Source: Bacteroides finegoldii DSM 17565
GTDB taxonomy: Bacteria; Bacteroidota; Bacteroidia; Bacteroidales; Bacteroidaceae
NCBI RefSeq assembly: GCF_000156195.1
Contig: NZ_GG688329.1
Coordinates: 88,635-152,634, forward strand
Direction of reading: 5' to 3'
Length of the DNA: 64,000 nt
Positions 34,615 through 42,313 of the stretch are shown here, piece after piece. Every line of letters begins with the position of its first letter. Position 1 is the first letter of the stretch. A program made the translations under genes and the position numbers. The notes beneath the pieces are model-generated. The model was given only the letters and a program-made list of their open reading frames with translations, was not told the DNA's origin and ran no database searches.

Positions 34615-35628
34615 ATGGAAGAGATTATTAAACCGGTAAGCAAAGAGCTGCTGAAGGCGGAGTTGACGGAAGACAAACGCTTGCGAATGACGAATAAAAG
34701 TAATAATCAGATTTATATTATTACTTATCAGAATGCACCCAATGTAATGAGGGAAATCGGTCGTTTGCGTGAAATCGCTTTTCGTGCTGCCGGTGGAGGA
34801 ACGGGGCTGTCGATGGATATAGATGAATATGACACTATGGAACATCCATATAAGCAGTTGATCGTATGGAATCCGGAAGCAGAAGAAATATTGGGCGGCT
34901 ATCGGTATTTGCTTGGAACGGATGTGCGTTTCGATGAGAAAGGCGCTCCGATCCTGGCTACTTCTCATATGTTTCATTTCTCGGAAACTTTTATTAAAGA
35001 ATATCTTCCTCAGACCATTGAACTGGGACGTTCGTTCGTTACGCTCGAATATCAGTCTACACGTGCCGGTAGCAAAGGATTGTTTGCTCTGGATAATTTG
35101 TGGGATGGGTTGGGCGCGTTAACGGTGGTCATGCCGAACGTGAAGTATTTCTTTGGAAAAGTGACCATGTATCCTAGTTATCATCGTCGGGGACGTGATA
35201 TGATTCTTTATTTCCTCAAAAAGCACTTCTATGATAAAGAAGAATTGGTTACTCCAATGGAGCCTTTGAAGTCGGAGACTTCCGAAGAAGAGTTGAAGGC
35301 TTTGTTCTGTAAGGATACTTTCAAGGAGGACTATAAGATATTGAATTGTGAGATTCGCAAATTGGGATATAACATCCCGCCGTTGGTGAATGCTTATATG
35401 AGCTTGAGCCCTACGATGCGGATGTTCGGAACCGCCATCAACTATGAATTTGGCGATGTGGAAGAAACCGGAATCCTGATTGCGGTAGATGAAATATTGG
35501 AGGATAAGCGGATGAGACACATCCAGACGTTTATAGAAAGCCATCCGGATGCGATGAAAATGCCTTGTGATAATGATGAAGCATTCGCTCCGAAAGTCGT
35601 TACACCGCAGGCAGACTGTTGCCGTTAA
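34615..35628 (+). CDS. glsB: GNAT N-acyltransferase, probable GlsB of glycine-lipid synthesis
   Basis: A 337-residue protein of the long-chain N-acyltransferase type (related to the OlsB/hemolysin-like GNATs). Typical segments are REIGRLREIAFRAAGGGTG, DIDEYDTMEHPYKQLIVWNP and ELGRSFVTLEYQ. Its partner in glycine-lipid synthesis would be the O-acyltransferase encoded just upstream. Glycine lipids are membrane lipids of Bacteroides linked with stress tolerance and gut fitness. The C-terminus ends with two cysteines (ADCCR). Its last 29 bases overlap the end of the convergent dgt gene, and no terminator is seen between the two. Confidence 0.75.
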   Translation: MEEIIKPVSKELLKAELTEDKRLRMTNKSNNQIYIITYQNAPNVMREIGRLREIAFRAAGGGTGLSMDIDEYDTMEHPYKQLIVWNPEAEEILGGYRYLLGTDVRFDEKGAPILATSHMFHFSETFIKEYLPQTIELGRSFVTLEYQSTRAGSKGLFALDNLWDGLGALTVVMPNVKYFFGKVTMYPSYHRRGRDMILYFLKKHFYDKEELVTPMEPLKSETSEEELKALFCKDTFKEDYKILNCEIRKLGYNIPPLVNAYMSLSPTMRMFGTAINYEFGDVEETGILIAVDEILEDKRMRHIQTFIESHPDAMKMPCDNDEAFAPKVVTPQADCCR

Positions 35629-36943
35629 TTTTACGATAAAGATCAAGAGCGAAGACATCGGTCATACCCGATATATAGTCAAGTACCGCCTGTATTCTTT
35701 CATAGAGTGCAGGCGCTTTTATATTATACTGGCTTGAAACCCGATTGATGAGCAACTCGGAATAGGCCTTTCCGGGAGAGGTTACCGCATCTATCATCAG
35801 TTCCAGCAAGGTACTGATGACGCGGAAACCGGCTAACTCGATGTCCAGTACATCCCTTGACCGGTAGATCTTTTTCAGGGATACTTCGGCGCAGTGCTTG
35901 TATGCGTTTGCCGGACGCTCGGATATATGTTTGATAAGCGCTCCTTCAAAAGTGCCGGATAGAATCTCCGCTTCGTGCTCCAGAAATACACGGGTACATT
36001 CGCGAATCAGTAATCCGATGACGGAAGAACGCAGATAAGCGATTTGCTCATTCGTGTCGCTGACAATGAGGAAGGTTTGTCGGATGCGTTCCCGGCGTTC
36101 TTCACTGAAATAGGCCATTAACAGTTCCTTTGTCTCTTCGGTAGTGAGGATTTTCAGTTTATGCGCATCTTCAATATCCATCATTTGATAGCAGATGTCA
36201 TCTGCGGCCTCTACCAAGTAGACCAATGGGTGACGTGCATATTTCAACGGATGTTCATTAAGTAAGGTTAATCCCAACTCGGTTGCTATCTTATGGAAAC
36301 TTTCTTCTTCGCTGACGAAGAATCCGAATTTGGATTTTGTGCCGGCAAGACTTGATGAAAAGGGGTATTTCACAATGGAAGCCAATGTCGTGTATGTCAT
36401 TGCAAATCCTCCTTTCCGCCTGCCTTCAAATTGATGGGTCAGGAGTCGGAATGCGTTTGCGTTTCCTTCAAAATGTGTCAGATCTTCCCATTCCATCGTA
36501 GAAAGTTGCTCTCCGTCCGGCTGTATTTCTTTCAAGTGGAGTCCTTTCCCTTCAGAGAAGAATGTGGATATAGCCCGCTCACCGGAATGTCCGAAGGGAG
36601 GATTGCCCAAGTCATGCGCCAGACAAGCGGCGGAGACAATAGAACCGATCTCCGGTAAAAAGGATTCTTGAAGCTCCGGTTGGCGTTGCAGGATGGCTTT
36701 GGCTACATCATTGCCTAGAGAACGGCCGACACAAGAAACTTCGAGACTGTGTGTGAGCCGGTTGTGTACAAAGACACTGCCCGGCAGGGGAAATACCTGC
36801 GTCTTATTCTGTAACCTGCGGAAAGGAGCGGAGAAGATCAGACGGTCATAGTCCCGTTGAAATTCCGAGCGGTTCTCCTGTCGTACTTCGTGGAATTCTT
36901 CCATTCCGAAGCGTTTAGCTGATATTAATTGGTTCCAATTCAT
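35600..36943 (-). CDS. dgt: Deoxyguanosinetriphosphate triphosphohydrolase (dGTPase)
   Basis: A 447-residue HD-domain enzyme that splits dNTPs (mainly dGTP) to nucleoside and triphosphate. The motif RRLQNKTQVFPLPG and the metal ligands in HNRLTHSLEVS and the pair HDLGNPPFGHSGERA (about residues 110-125) are typical. The ATG at 36943 (MNWNQLI) is chosen; one five codons upstream exists (36958). It diverges from dut, another dNTP-pool enzyme. It ends inside the last codons of glsB on the other strand. Confidence 0.93.
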   Translation of the reverse strand: MNWNQLISAKRFGMEEFHEVRQENRSEFQRDYDRLIFSAPFRRLQNKTQVFPLPGSVFVHNRLTHSLEVSCVGRSLGNDVAKAILQRQPELQESFLPEIGSIVSAACLAHDLGNPPFGHSGERAISTFFSEGKGLHLKEIQPDGEQLSTMEWEDLTHFEGNANAFRLLTHQFEGRRKGGFAMTYTTLASIVKYPFSSSLAGTKSKFGFFVSEEESFHKIATELGLTLLNEHPLKYARHPLVYLVEAADDICYQMMDIEDAHKLKILTTEETKELLMAYFSEERRERIRQTFLIVSDTNEQIAYLRSSVIGLLIRECTRVFLEHEAEILSGTFEGALIKHISERPANAYKHCAEVSLKKIYRSRDVLDIELAGFRVISTLLELMIDAVTSPGKAYSELLINRVSSQYNIKAPALYERIQAVLDYISGMTDVFALDLYRKINGNSLPAV

Positions 36944-36975
36944 GGCAAATGTGTGCATTATTTATTATTTAACTG

Positions 36976-36983
36976 CAAACTTA
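36976..36983 (-). promoter_or_regulatory. -7 promoter element for dgt
   Basis: On the minus strand this reads TAAGTTTG, matching TAnnTTTG, about 33 bases before the chosen dgt start. A TTTTG lies 14 bases further upstream, nearer than usual. Confidence 0.4.
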
Positions 36984-37041
36984 ACTATTTTTCAGTTCAA
37001 AATGTGTATTTTCGCCTGTTAATATAGTAAACGTGTATTTT

Positions 37042-37476
37042 ATGAATATTCAAGTTATCAATAAATCGAAGCATCCGCTTCCGGCTTATGCCACAGAATT
37101 ATCTGCAGGAATGGATATCCGTGCTAATCTTTCCGAACCTATTATATTGGAACCGTTGCAGCGTTGTCTGGTACCTACCGGATTATATATAGCTCTTCCG
37201 AAAGGATTCGAAGCACAAATACGTCCCCGTAGCGGGCTGGCTATCAAGAAAGGAATCTCTGTTCTCAATTCTCCCGGAACGATTGATGCGGATTATCGGG
37301 GGGAGATTTGCATTGTTTTAGTTAATTTATCGTCCGAAGCGTTTGTGATTGAAGATGGAGAACGTATCGCCCAAATGGTGATAGCCAAGCACGAACAAGC
37401 CGTGTGGCAGGAAGTGGAAGTGCTTGATGAAACAGAACGTGGAGCCGGAGGCTTCGGTCATACAGGGAAAAAATGA
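37042..37476 (+). CDS. dut: dUTP diphosphatase
   Basis: A 144-residue trimeric dUTPase, which hydrolyses dUTP to dUMP, keeps uracil out of DNA and feeds dTMP synthesis. The five family motifs are visible: AGMDIRANL, RPRSGLAIKKG, GTIDADYRGEICIVLVN, GERIAQMVI and the C-terminal RGAGGFGHTGKK, which closes the active site. The ATG at 37042 (MNIQVINKS) is chosen over a GTG at 37033. Its 3' end overlaps the TPR gene by 4 bp. Confidence 0.96.
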   Translation: MNIQVINKSKHPLPAYATELSAGMDIRANLSEPIILEPLQRCLVPTGLYIALPKGFEAQIRPRSGLAIKKGISVLNSPGTIDADYRGEICIVLVNLSSEAFVIEDGERIAQMVIAKHEQAVWQEVEVLDETERGAGGFGHTGKK

Positions 37477-39230
37477 AAAAGATAATACTATTCTTGCTGA
37501 TAAATGCCTTACTGTTTCCTCTTTGCACGACTGTGCAAGGTAAAAAGAAAAAGGTGAGGAAGGAGGAGAAAACTGTTGTACTGCAACTGACGGAAGAGCA
37601 GCAACGTAAATATGACTATTTCTTTCTTGAAGCTATACGAATGAAGGAAAAGAAAGAATATGCTACGGCTTTTGGTCTGTTACAACATTGTTTGGAAATC
37701 AACCCGAACGCTTCGTCCGCCCTTTATGAAATTTCTCAATATTATATGTTTCTCCGTCAGGTACCTCAGGGACAGGCTGCTTTAGAGAAAGCGGTAGCTT
37801 ATGCTCCGGACAATTATTGGTATAGTCAGGGATTAGTCAGCCTGTATCAGCAGCAGAATGAACTGGATAAGGCTGTGACTTTGCTTGAAACAATGGTTAC
37901 TCGTTTTCCGGCGAAGCAAGACCCTTTGTTCAATTTGCTTGATATTTACAGCCATCAGGAGAAATATAATGATGTGATTTCCACATTGAACCGTTTGGAG
38001 AAACGTTTGGGAAAGAACGAACAGTTGTCTATGGAGAAATTCCGTATTTATCTTCAGATGAAAGATGATAAAAAAGCATTCAGGGAGATAGAAAGTCTGG
38101 TGCAGGAATATCCGATGGACATGCGCTATCAAGTGATACTGGGGGATGTATATCTGCAAAACGGAAAGAAGCAGGAAGCATACGAAGCGTACCAAAAGGT
38201 ATTGGCTGTGGAACCGGATAATCCGATGGCGCTTTTCTCGATGGCTTCCTATTATGATCAGATTGGACAGAAAGAATTGTATCAGCAACAATTGGACACA
38301 TTATTGCTGAATAAGAAAGTGGCGCCTGATACTAAAATTAATGTGATGCGTCAGATTATTGTGGAGAATGAGCAATCGGCCGCTAAAGACAGTACCCAAG
38401 TGATAGCCCTGTTTGATCGGATTATGAAACTGGACCAGGATGATCCGCAGATTCCCATGCTTTATGCACAGTATCTATTGTCGAAGAATATGGAACCGGA
38501 AGCAGTGCCTGTATTGGAACAGGTGGTTGATTTAGATCCCACGAATAAGGCTGCCCGCTTGATGTTGGTCAGCGCTGCCGTGAAAAAGGAAGACTACAAG
38601 CAGATTATAAAAGTCTGCGAGCCGGGCATTGAAGCTACTCCGGATGCATTGGAACTTTATTATTATCTGGCTATTGCCTATCATCAGGCAGAGCAGACAG
38701 ACAGTGTGTTGAGTATTTGTAGTAGGGCATTAGAGCATATTACACCCGATACCCGAAAAGAGGTCATTTCGGATTTCTATTCAATTATGGGGGATATCTA
38801 TCATACCAAAAAGCAAATGAAGGAAGCTTATGCTGCCTACGATTCAGCTTTGGTGTATAACCCTTCCAACATCGGTGCGTTGAATAATTATGCCTATTAT
38901 CTGTCTGTGGAACGGCGTGATTTGGATAAAGCGGAAGAAATGAGTTATAAGACCGTAAAGGCAGAACCTAATAATTCGACTTATCTCGATACGTATGCCT
39001 GGATTCTTTTTGAGAAAGGCAACTATGCTGAGGCTCGTATTTATATTGATAATGCAATGAAGAGTGATGGAGGGAAAAGTGATGTAATAGTGGAGCATTG
39101 CGGGGATATTTATTTTATGACGGGTGATGTGGAAGGCGCACTGGGATATTGGAAGAAGGCATTGGAGATGGGTAGTGAGTCGAAAACATTGAAGCAGAAA
39201 ATAGAAAAGAAGAAATTTATAGCAGAATGA
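37473..39230 (+). CDS. Exported TPR-repeat protein
   Basis: A 585-residue protein with a signal peptide (ILFLLINALLFPLCTTVQG, about residues 4-23), a basic linker (KKKKVRKEEK), and then tetratricopeptide repeats nearly to the end. Several are clear from the typical spacing, e.g. ALYEISQYYMFLRQVPQGQAALEKAV read in two parts, ILGDVYLQNGKKQEAYEAYQKV and IGALNNYAYYLSVERRDLDKA. It is probably periplasmic or tethered and makes protein contacts. It sits in a 4-bp-overlap chain with dut, a DUF4292 lipoprotein and an EnvC-like factor, which suggests a role in envelope assembly or wall growth. The exact function is unknown. Confidence 0.82.
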   Translation: MKKIILFLLINALLFPLCTTVQGKKKKVRKEEKTVVLQLTEEQQRKYDYFFLEAIRMKEKKEYATAFGLLQHCLEINPNASSALYEISQYYMFLRQVPQGQAALEKAVAYAPDNYWYSQGLVSLYQQQNELDKAVTLLETMVTRFPAKQDPLFNLLDIYSHQEKYNDVISTLNRLEKRLGKNEQLSMEKFRIYLQMKDDKKAFREIESLVQEYPMDMRYQVILGDVYLQNGKKQEAYEAYQKVLAVEPDNPMALFSMASYYDQIGQKELYQQQLDTLLLNKKVAPDTKINVMRQIIVENEQSAAKDSTQVIALFDRIMKLDQDDPQIPMLYAQYLLSKNMEPEAVPVLEQVVDLDPTNKAARLMLVSAAVKKEDYKQIIKVCEPGIEATPDALELYYYLAIAYHQAEQTDSVLSICSRALEHITPDTRKEVISDFYSIMGDIYHTKKQMKEAYAAYDSALVYNPSNIGALNNYAYYLSVERRDLDKAEEMSYKTVKAEPNNSTYLDTYAWILFEKGNYAEARIYIDNAMKSDGGKSDVIVEHCGDIYFMTGDVEGALGYWKKALEMGSESKTLKQKIEKKKFIAE

Positions 39231-39793
39231 AAAGGATAGTTTATCTATTGTTGGTTGTGGTTGTGTTGGCTGGTTGTAAGAGTTCGAAGCGCCTGGTGAC
39301 TTCGGAGACAAAGGCACCTGTATCCAGTTATCTGGCTTCCAAGCTCCAACTGACTATTCCCGATAAAAAAGGAGGAAGCCTGTCGGTAGGAGGAACCATG
39401 AGGATGAAAACTCATGAGCGGGTGCAAATCTCTTTGCTGATGCCTATTCTGCGTACAGAGGTAGCACGTATCGAAGTGACTCCTGAGGAGGTATTGTTAG
39501 TGGACAGGATGAACAGAAGATTTGTTCGTGCAAGTAAAGAAGAACTGAAGGGTATATTACCCAAGAATGCGGAGTTCTCTCGTTTGGAGAAGATACTGAC
39601 AGATGCGTCTTTACCCGGTGGAAAGACAGAACTGACAGGAAAGGATATAGGAATTTCTTCGTTGGAAAAAGTAAAGGTGCAACTTTATGAGTTCTCTACG
39701 AAAGAGTTTTCAATGACTCCGACTGAGTTGAGTTCTAAGTACAGGCAGGTTCCTTTGGAAGAATTAATAAAAATGTTGGTAGCTTTGTTATGA
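39227..39793 (+). CDS. DUF4292 lipoprotein
   Basis: A 188-residue lipoprotein with a lipobox VVLAGC (Cys about residue 17) followed by KSSKRL. The body, with GTMRMKTHERVQISLLMPIL and TPEEVLLVDRMNRRFVRAS, matches the Bacteroidota family DUF4292, which has a LolA/LolB-like fold and may handle lipoproteins or lipids in the periplasm (family-based guess). It overlaps both neighbours by 4 bp, so it is made together with the TPR protein and the EnvC-like factor. Confidence 0.78.
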   Translation: MKRIVYLLLVVVVLAGCKSSKRLVTSETKAPVSSYLASKLQLTIPDKKGGSLSVGGTMRMKTHERVQISLLMPILRTEVARIEVTPEEVLLVDRMNRRFVRASKEELKGILPKNAEFSRLEKILTDASLPGGKTELTGKDIGISSLEKVKVQLYEFSTKEFSMTPTELSSKYRQVPLEELIKMLVALL

Positions 39794-41091
39794 TGAAACG
39801 TTTTTTTGTTATTCTTATCGGTTGCCTTTGGCTGGCAGTTCCGCTTTTCGCTCAATCGAACAAACTGATTCGTGAGTTGGAGAGCAAACGTGGTGCGCTG
39901 CAAAAACAGATTGCCGAGTCGGAAACGATATTGAAGAATACAAAGAAAGATGTAGGTAGTCAGTTGAATAGTCTGGCGACATTGACCGGGCAGATTGAAG
40001 AGAGGAAACGTTATATCATGGCTATTAACAATGATGTAGAGGCTATCGAGCGTGAGCTGGCTTCTCTTCAACGGCAATTGAGGAGCTTGGAAAAAGATTT
40101 GAAAGATAAGAAAAAGAAATATGAAGCTTCTGTCCAGTACCTGTATAAGAATAAATCGATAGAGGAAAAACTGATGTTTATTTTTTCTGCCAAGAACTTG
40201 GGGCAAACTTATCGCCGTATGCGTTATGTTCGCGAATATGCTACCTATCAGCGTTTGCAAGGAGAAGAAATCCTGAAAAAACAGGAACAGATACGTAAAA
40301 AGAAGGCGGAACGGCAGCAGGTAAAGGCTGCCAAAGAGAATTTGCTGAAAGAACGTGAAGGTGAAAAAGTGAAGTTGGAAGCACAGGAGAAAGAAAAAAG
40401 GATTTTGGTTGCCAATCTGCAAAAGAAACAAAGAGGATTGCAGAATGAGATTAATAAGAAACGGAGAGAGGCTAATCAACTGAATGCCCGTATTGACAAG
40501 CTGATTGCGGAAGAGATTGAACGTGCCCGTAAGCGTGCACAGGAGGAAGCCCGTCGTGAGGAGGCGGCTCGCAGGAAGGCGCAAGGCAAGGAAGGACAAT
40601 CGGCTGGAACCGGAGCGAAAACGAAGTCGAAGCCTTTGGAGGTGTATACAATGAGTAAGGCGGATCGGGAGCTATCCGGCAATTTTGCCGCCAATCGTGG
40701 AAAGCTTCCTATGCCCATATCCGGTGCTTATATCATCACCAGCCATTATGGGCAATATGCGGTAGAGGGACTACGCAATGTGAAACTTGATAATAAAGGA
40801 ATAGATATACAAGGAAAGCCGGGTGCTCAGGCACGTGCCATCTTTGACGGAAAAGTGGCAGCCGTATTCCAACTGAACGGATTATTTAATGTTCTTATCC
40901 GGCATGGGAATTATATTTCTGTTTATTGTAATCTGTCTTCCGCTTCTGTGAAGTCCGGTGATACAGTGAAAACTAAACAGCACATCGGAGAGGTCTTTTC
41001 GGATGGAACGGATAATGGACGGACGGTGTTGCATTTCCAACTGCGTCGTGAAAAGGAGAAACTGAATCCGGAGCCTTGGCTCAATCGATAA
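39790..41091 (+). CDS. envC: EnvC-like murein hydrolase activator (degenerate M23)
   Basis: A 433-residue exported protein. After a signal peptide (VILIGCLWLAVPLFAQ) there is a long coiled coil (residues about 20-285, Lys/Glu/Arg-rich) and a C-terminal LytM/M23 domain (about 310-433). The zinc ligands of active M23 enzymes are mostly lost: NKGIDI in place of HxGxDI, YCNLSS where a His is usual, and VLHFQLR with only one of the two His of HxH. This matches EnvC, which activates amidases at the septum and does not cut by itself. A true hydrolase is less likely. It is the last gene of the dut operon. Confidence 0.87.
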   Translation: MMKRFFVILIGCLWLAVPLFAQSNKLIRELESKRGALQKQIAESETILKNTKKDVGSQLNSLATLTGQIEERKRYIMAINNDVEAIERELASLQRQLRSLEKDLKDKKKKYEASVQYLYKNKSIEEKLMFIFSAKNLGQTYRRMRYVREYATYQRLQGEEILKKQEQIRKKKAERQQVKAAKENLLKEREGEKVKLEAQEKEKRILVANLQKKQRGLQNEINKKRREANQLNARIDKLIAEEIERARKRAQEEARREEAARRKAQGKEGQSAGTGAKTKSKPLEVYTMSKADRELSGNFAANRGKLPMPISGAYIITSHYGQYAVEGLRNVKLDNKGIDIQGKPGAQARAIFDGKVAAVFQLNGLFNVLIRHGNYISVYCNLSSASVKSGDTVKTKQHIGEVFSDGTDNGRTVLHFQLRREKEKLNPEPWLNR

Positions 41092-41124
41092 AGTGATAGT
41101 TGAAGATACTAAGAGTATAACGAG

Positions 41125-41152
41125 CGGACTTCTGTATTAAAGCAGAAGTCCG
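41125..41152. terminator. Shared hairpin between the envC-like gene and the M20 gene
   Basis: Perfect 10-bp arms CGGACTTCTG (41125-41134) and CAGAAGTCCG (41143-41152), loop of 8. The M20 stop codon (41137-41139) lies in the loop, so the hairpin is partly coding on the minus strand. The T tracts are weak on both sides, so its strength as a terminator is uncertain. Confidence 0.55.
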
Positions 41153-42204
41153 TCTAATAATTCCAGATATAGTCCGATAGCTTCTTCTATCTCTTTCAGC
41201 ATAATATATTCTTCTGCCGTATGTGAACGTGAAGAACGTCCCGGTCCTATTTTTACCGATGGAAAAAACATTAATGCCTGGTCGGATAGAGTAGGGGAAC
41301 CGAAAGGAATACGTCCCATTTTTATTGCTTTTTGGACAAACGGATGTTTCTCGTCGATCCGTGAGGAGTTGAGACGGAACGAGCGGGCTTTGGCTTCGCA
41401 AGAGATATGTTTCTTGATTTCAGCAAATAAATCTTCATTCGAGTAAAGCTCGTTGCTACGGATATCAACAACGAAAGTGCACTTATCGGGAACTACGTTG
41501 TGTTGAGTACCTGCATTAATTACAGTTACACTCATTTTTACCGGTCCTAGTAACTGCGATTCTTTATCAAAGCGATAGTCGCGGAACCAGGCAATATCAT
41601 TCAAGACCTTATAAATGGCATTGTCTCCTTCGTTGCGTGCGGCGTGTCCTGCCTTGCCTGTGGCGGTAACGTCCAATACCATAAGCCCTTTTTCGGCAAT
41701 GGCAGGTTGCATCTCCGTCGGTTCGCCTACGATGGCGAATGAAATGGGGGGGAGTCCAGGTAATACACTTTCAATTCCGTCTTTGCCCGATACTTCTTCT
41801 TCACAGGAAGCAAGATAAATCAAATTATATCTCTGTGAAGTACGACATAGTTGCAGAAACACCTGTAATAGAGATACAACACTTGCGCCTGCATCGTTGC
41901 TTCCCAGTCCATACAATTTTCCGTTCTCTTCACGTGGCGTAAACGGGTCTTTCCGCCAGCCGTTGACAGGTTTGACGGTATCTATGTGGGAATTGAGCAG
42001 TATAGTCGGCTTCTTCAGGTCAAACATGGGGCTAAAGCACCACACATTATTACCCTTGCGCCCGGTCTGCATACCTTCCATTTCAATATAATTTTGCAGG
42101 AAGTCTGCGGCTTGAGTCTCTTCCCGGCTAAGAGAAGGGATACTGATTAATGATTTAAGAAGGCTTGTAGCCTCTGCTGTCATAGTCGGAATATCATATT
42201 TCAT
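41137..42204 (-). CDS. M20-family metallo-hydrolase, ArgE/DapE-like deacylase
   Basis: A 355-residue M20 enzyme using two metal ions. The ligands are seen in LLNSHIDTV (His, Asp), LGSNDAGASV (Asp), SCEEEVSG (catalytic Glu pair) and SSRSHTAEEY (His); VGEPTEMQPAIAEKG is a typical family block. It could deacylate N-acyl-ornithine (ArgE, in Bacteroides perhaps N-succinyl-ornithine) or a related substrate, but the specificity cannot be read from the sequence and no arg genes are near. The start at 42204 (MKYDIPT) is chosen because it lies just behind a good promoter; an open extension of 22 codons overlaps that promoter. Confidence 0.82.
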   Translation of the reverse strand: MKYDIPTMTAEATSLLKSLISIPSLSREETQAADFLQNYIEMEGMQTGRKGNNVWCFSPMFDLKKPTILLNSHIDTVKPVNGWRKDPFTPREENGKLYGLGSNDAGASVVSLLQVFLQLCRTSQRYNLIYLASCEEEVSGKDGIESVLPGLPPISFAIVGEPTEMQPAIAEKGLMVLDVTATGKAGHAARNEGDNAIYKVLNDIAWFRDYRFDKESQLLGPVKMSVTVINAGTQHNVVPDKCTFVVDIRSNELYSNEDLFAEIKKHISCEAKARSFRLNSSRIDEKHPFVQKAIKMGRIPFGSPTLSDQALMFFPSVKIGPGRSSRSHTAEEYIMLKEIEEAIGLYLELLDGLLL

Positions 42205-42239
42205 ACTGCAAATATTTTGTCTATTACTTAATATTTGCA

Positions 42240-42271
42240 CAAAGATAGTCGTTTTGCGCAATTGTTTCAAA
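42240..42271 (-). promoter_or_regulatory. Promoter of the M20 hydrolase gene
   Basis: On the minus strand TTTG (42268-42271), a 20-base spacer and TATCTTTG (42240-42247) match the Bacteroides consensus, with a predicted start near 42233. It overlaps the region of the divergent acyl-CoA ligase promoter, so the two may interfere. Confidence 0.65.
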
Positions 42272-42280
42272 TAAAACTAA

Positions 42281-42288
42281 TACCTTTG
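42281..42288 (+). promoter_or_regulatory. -7 promoter element for the acyl-CoA ligase gene
   Basis: TACCTTTG, a full match to TAnnTTTG, 25 bases before the start codon. TTG at 42263-42265 is somewhat near (15 bases). It is back to back with the M20 promoter. Confidence 0.5.
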
Positions 42289-42313
42289 TACCATATTTAC
42301 TAATACAAAGAGT

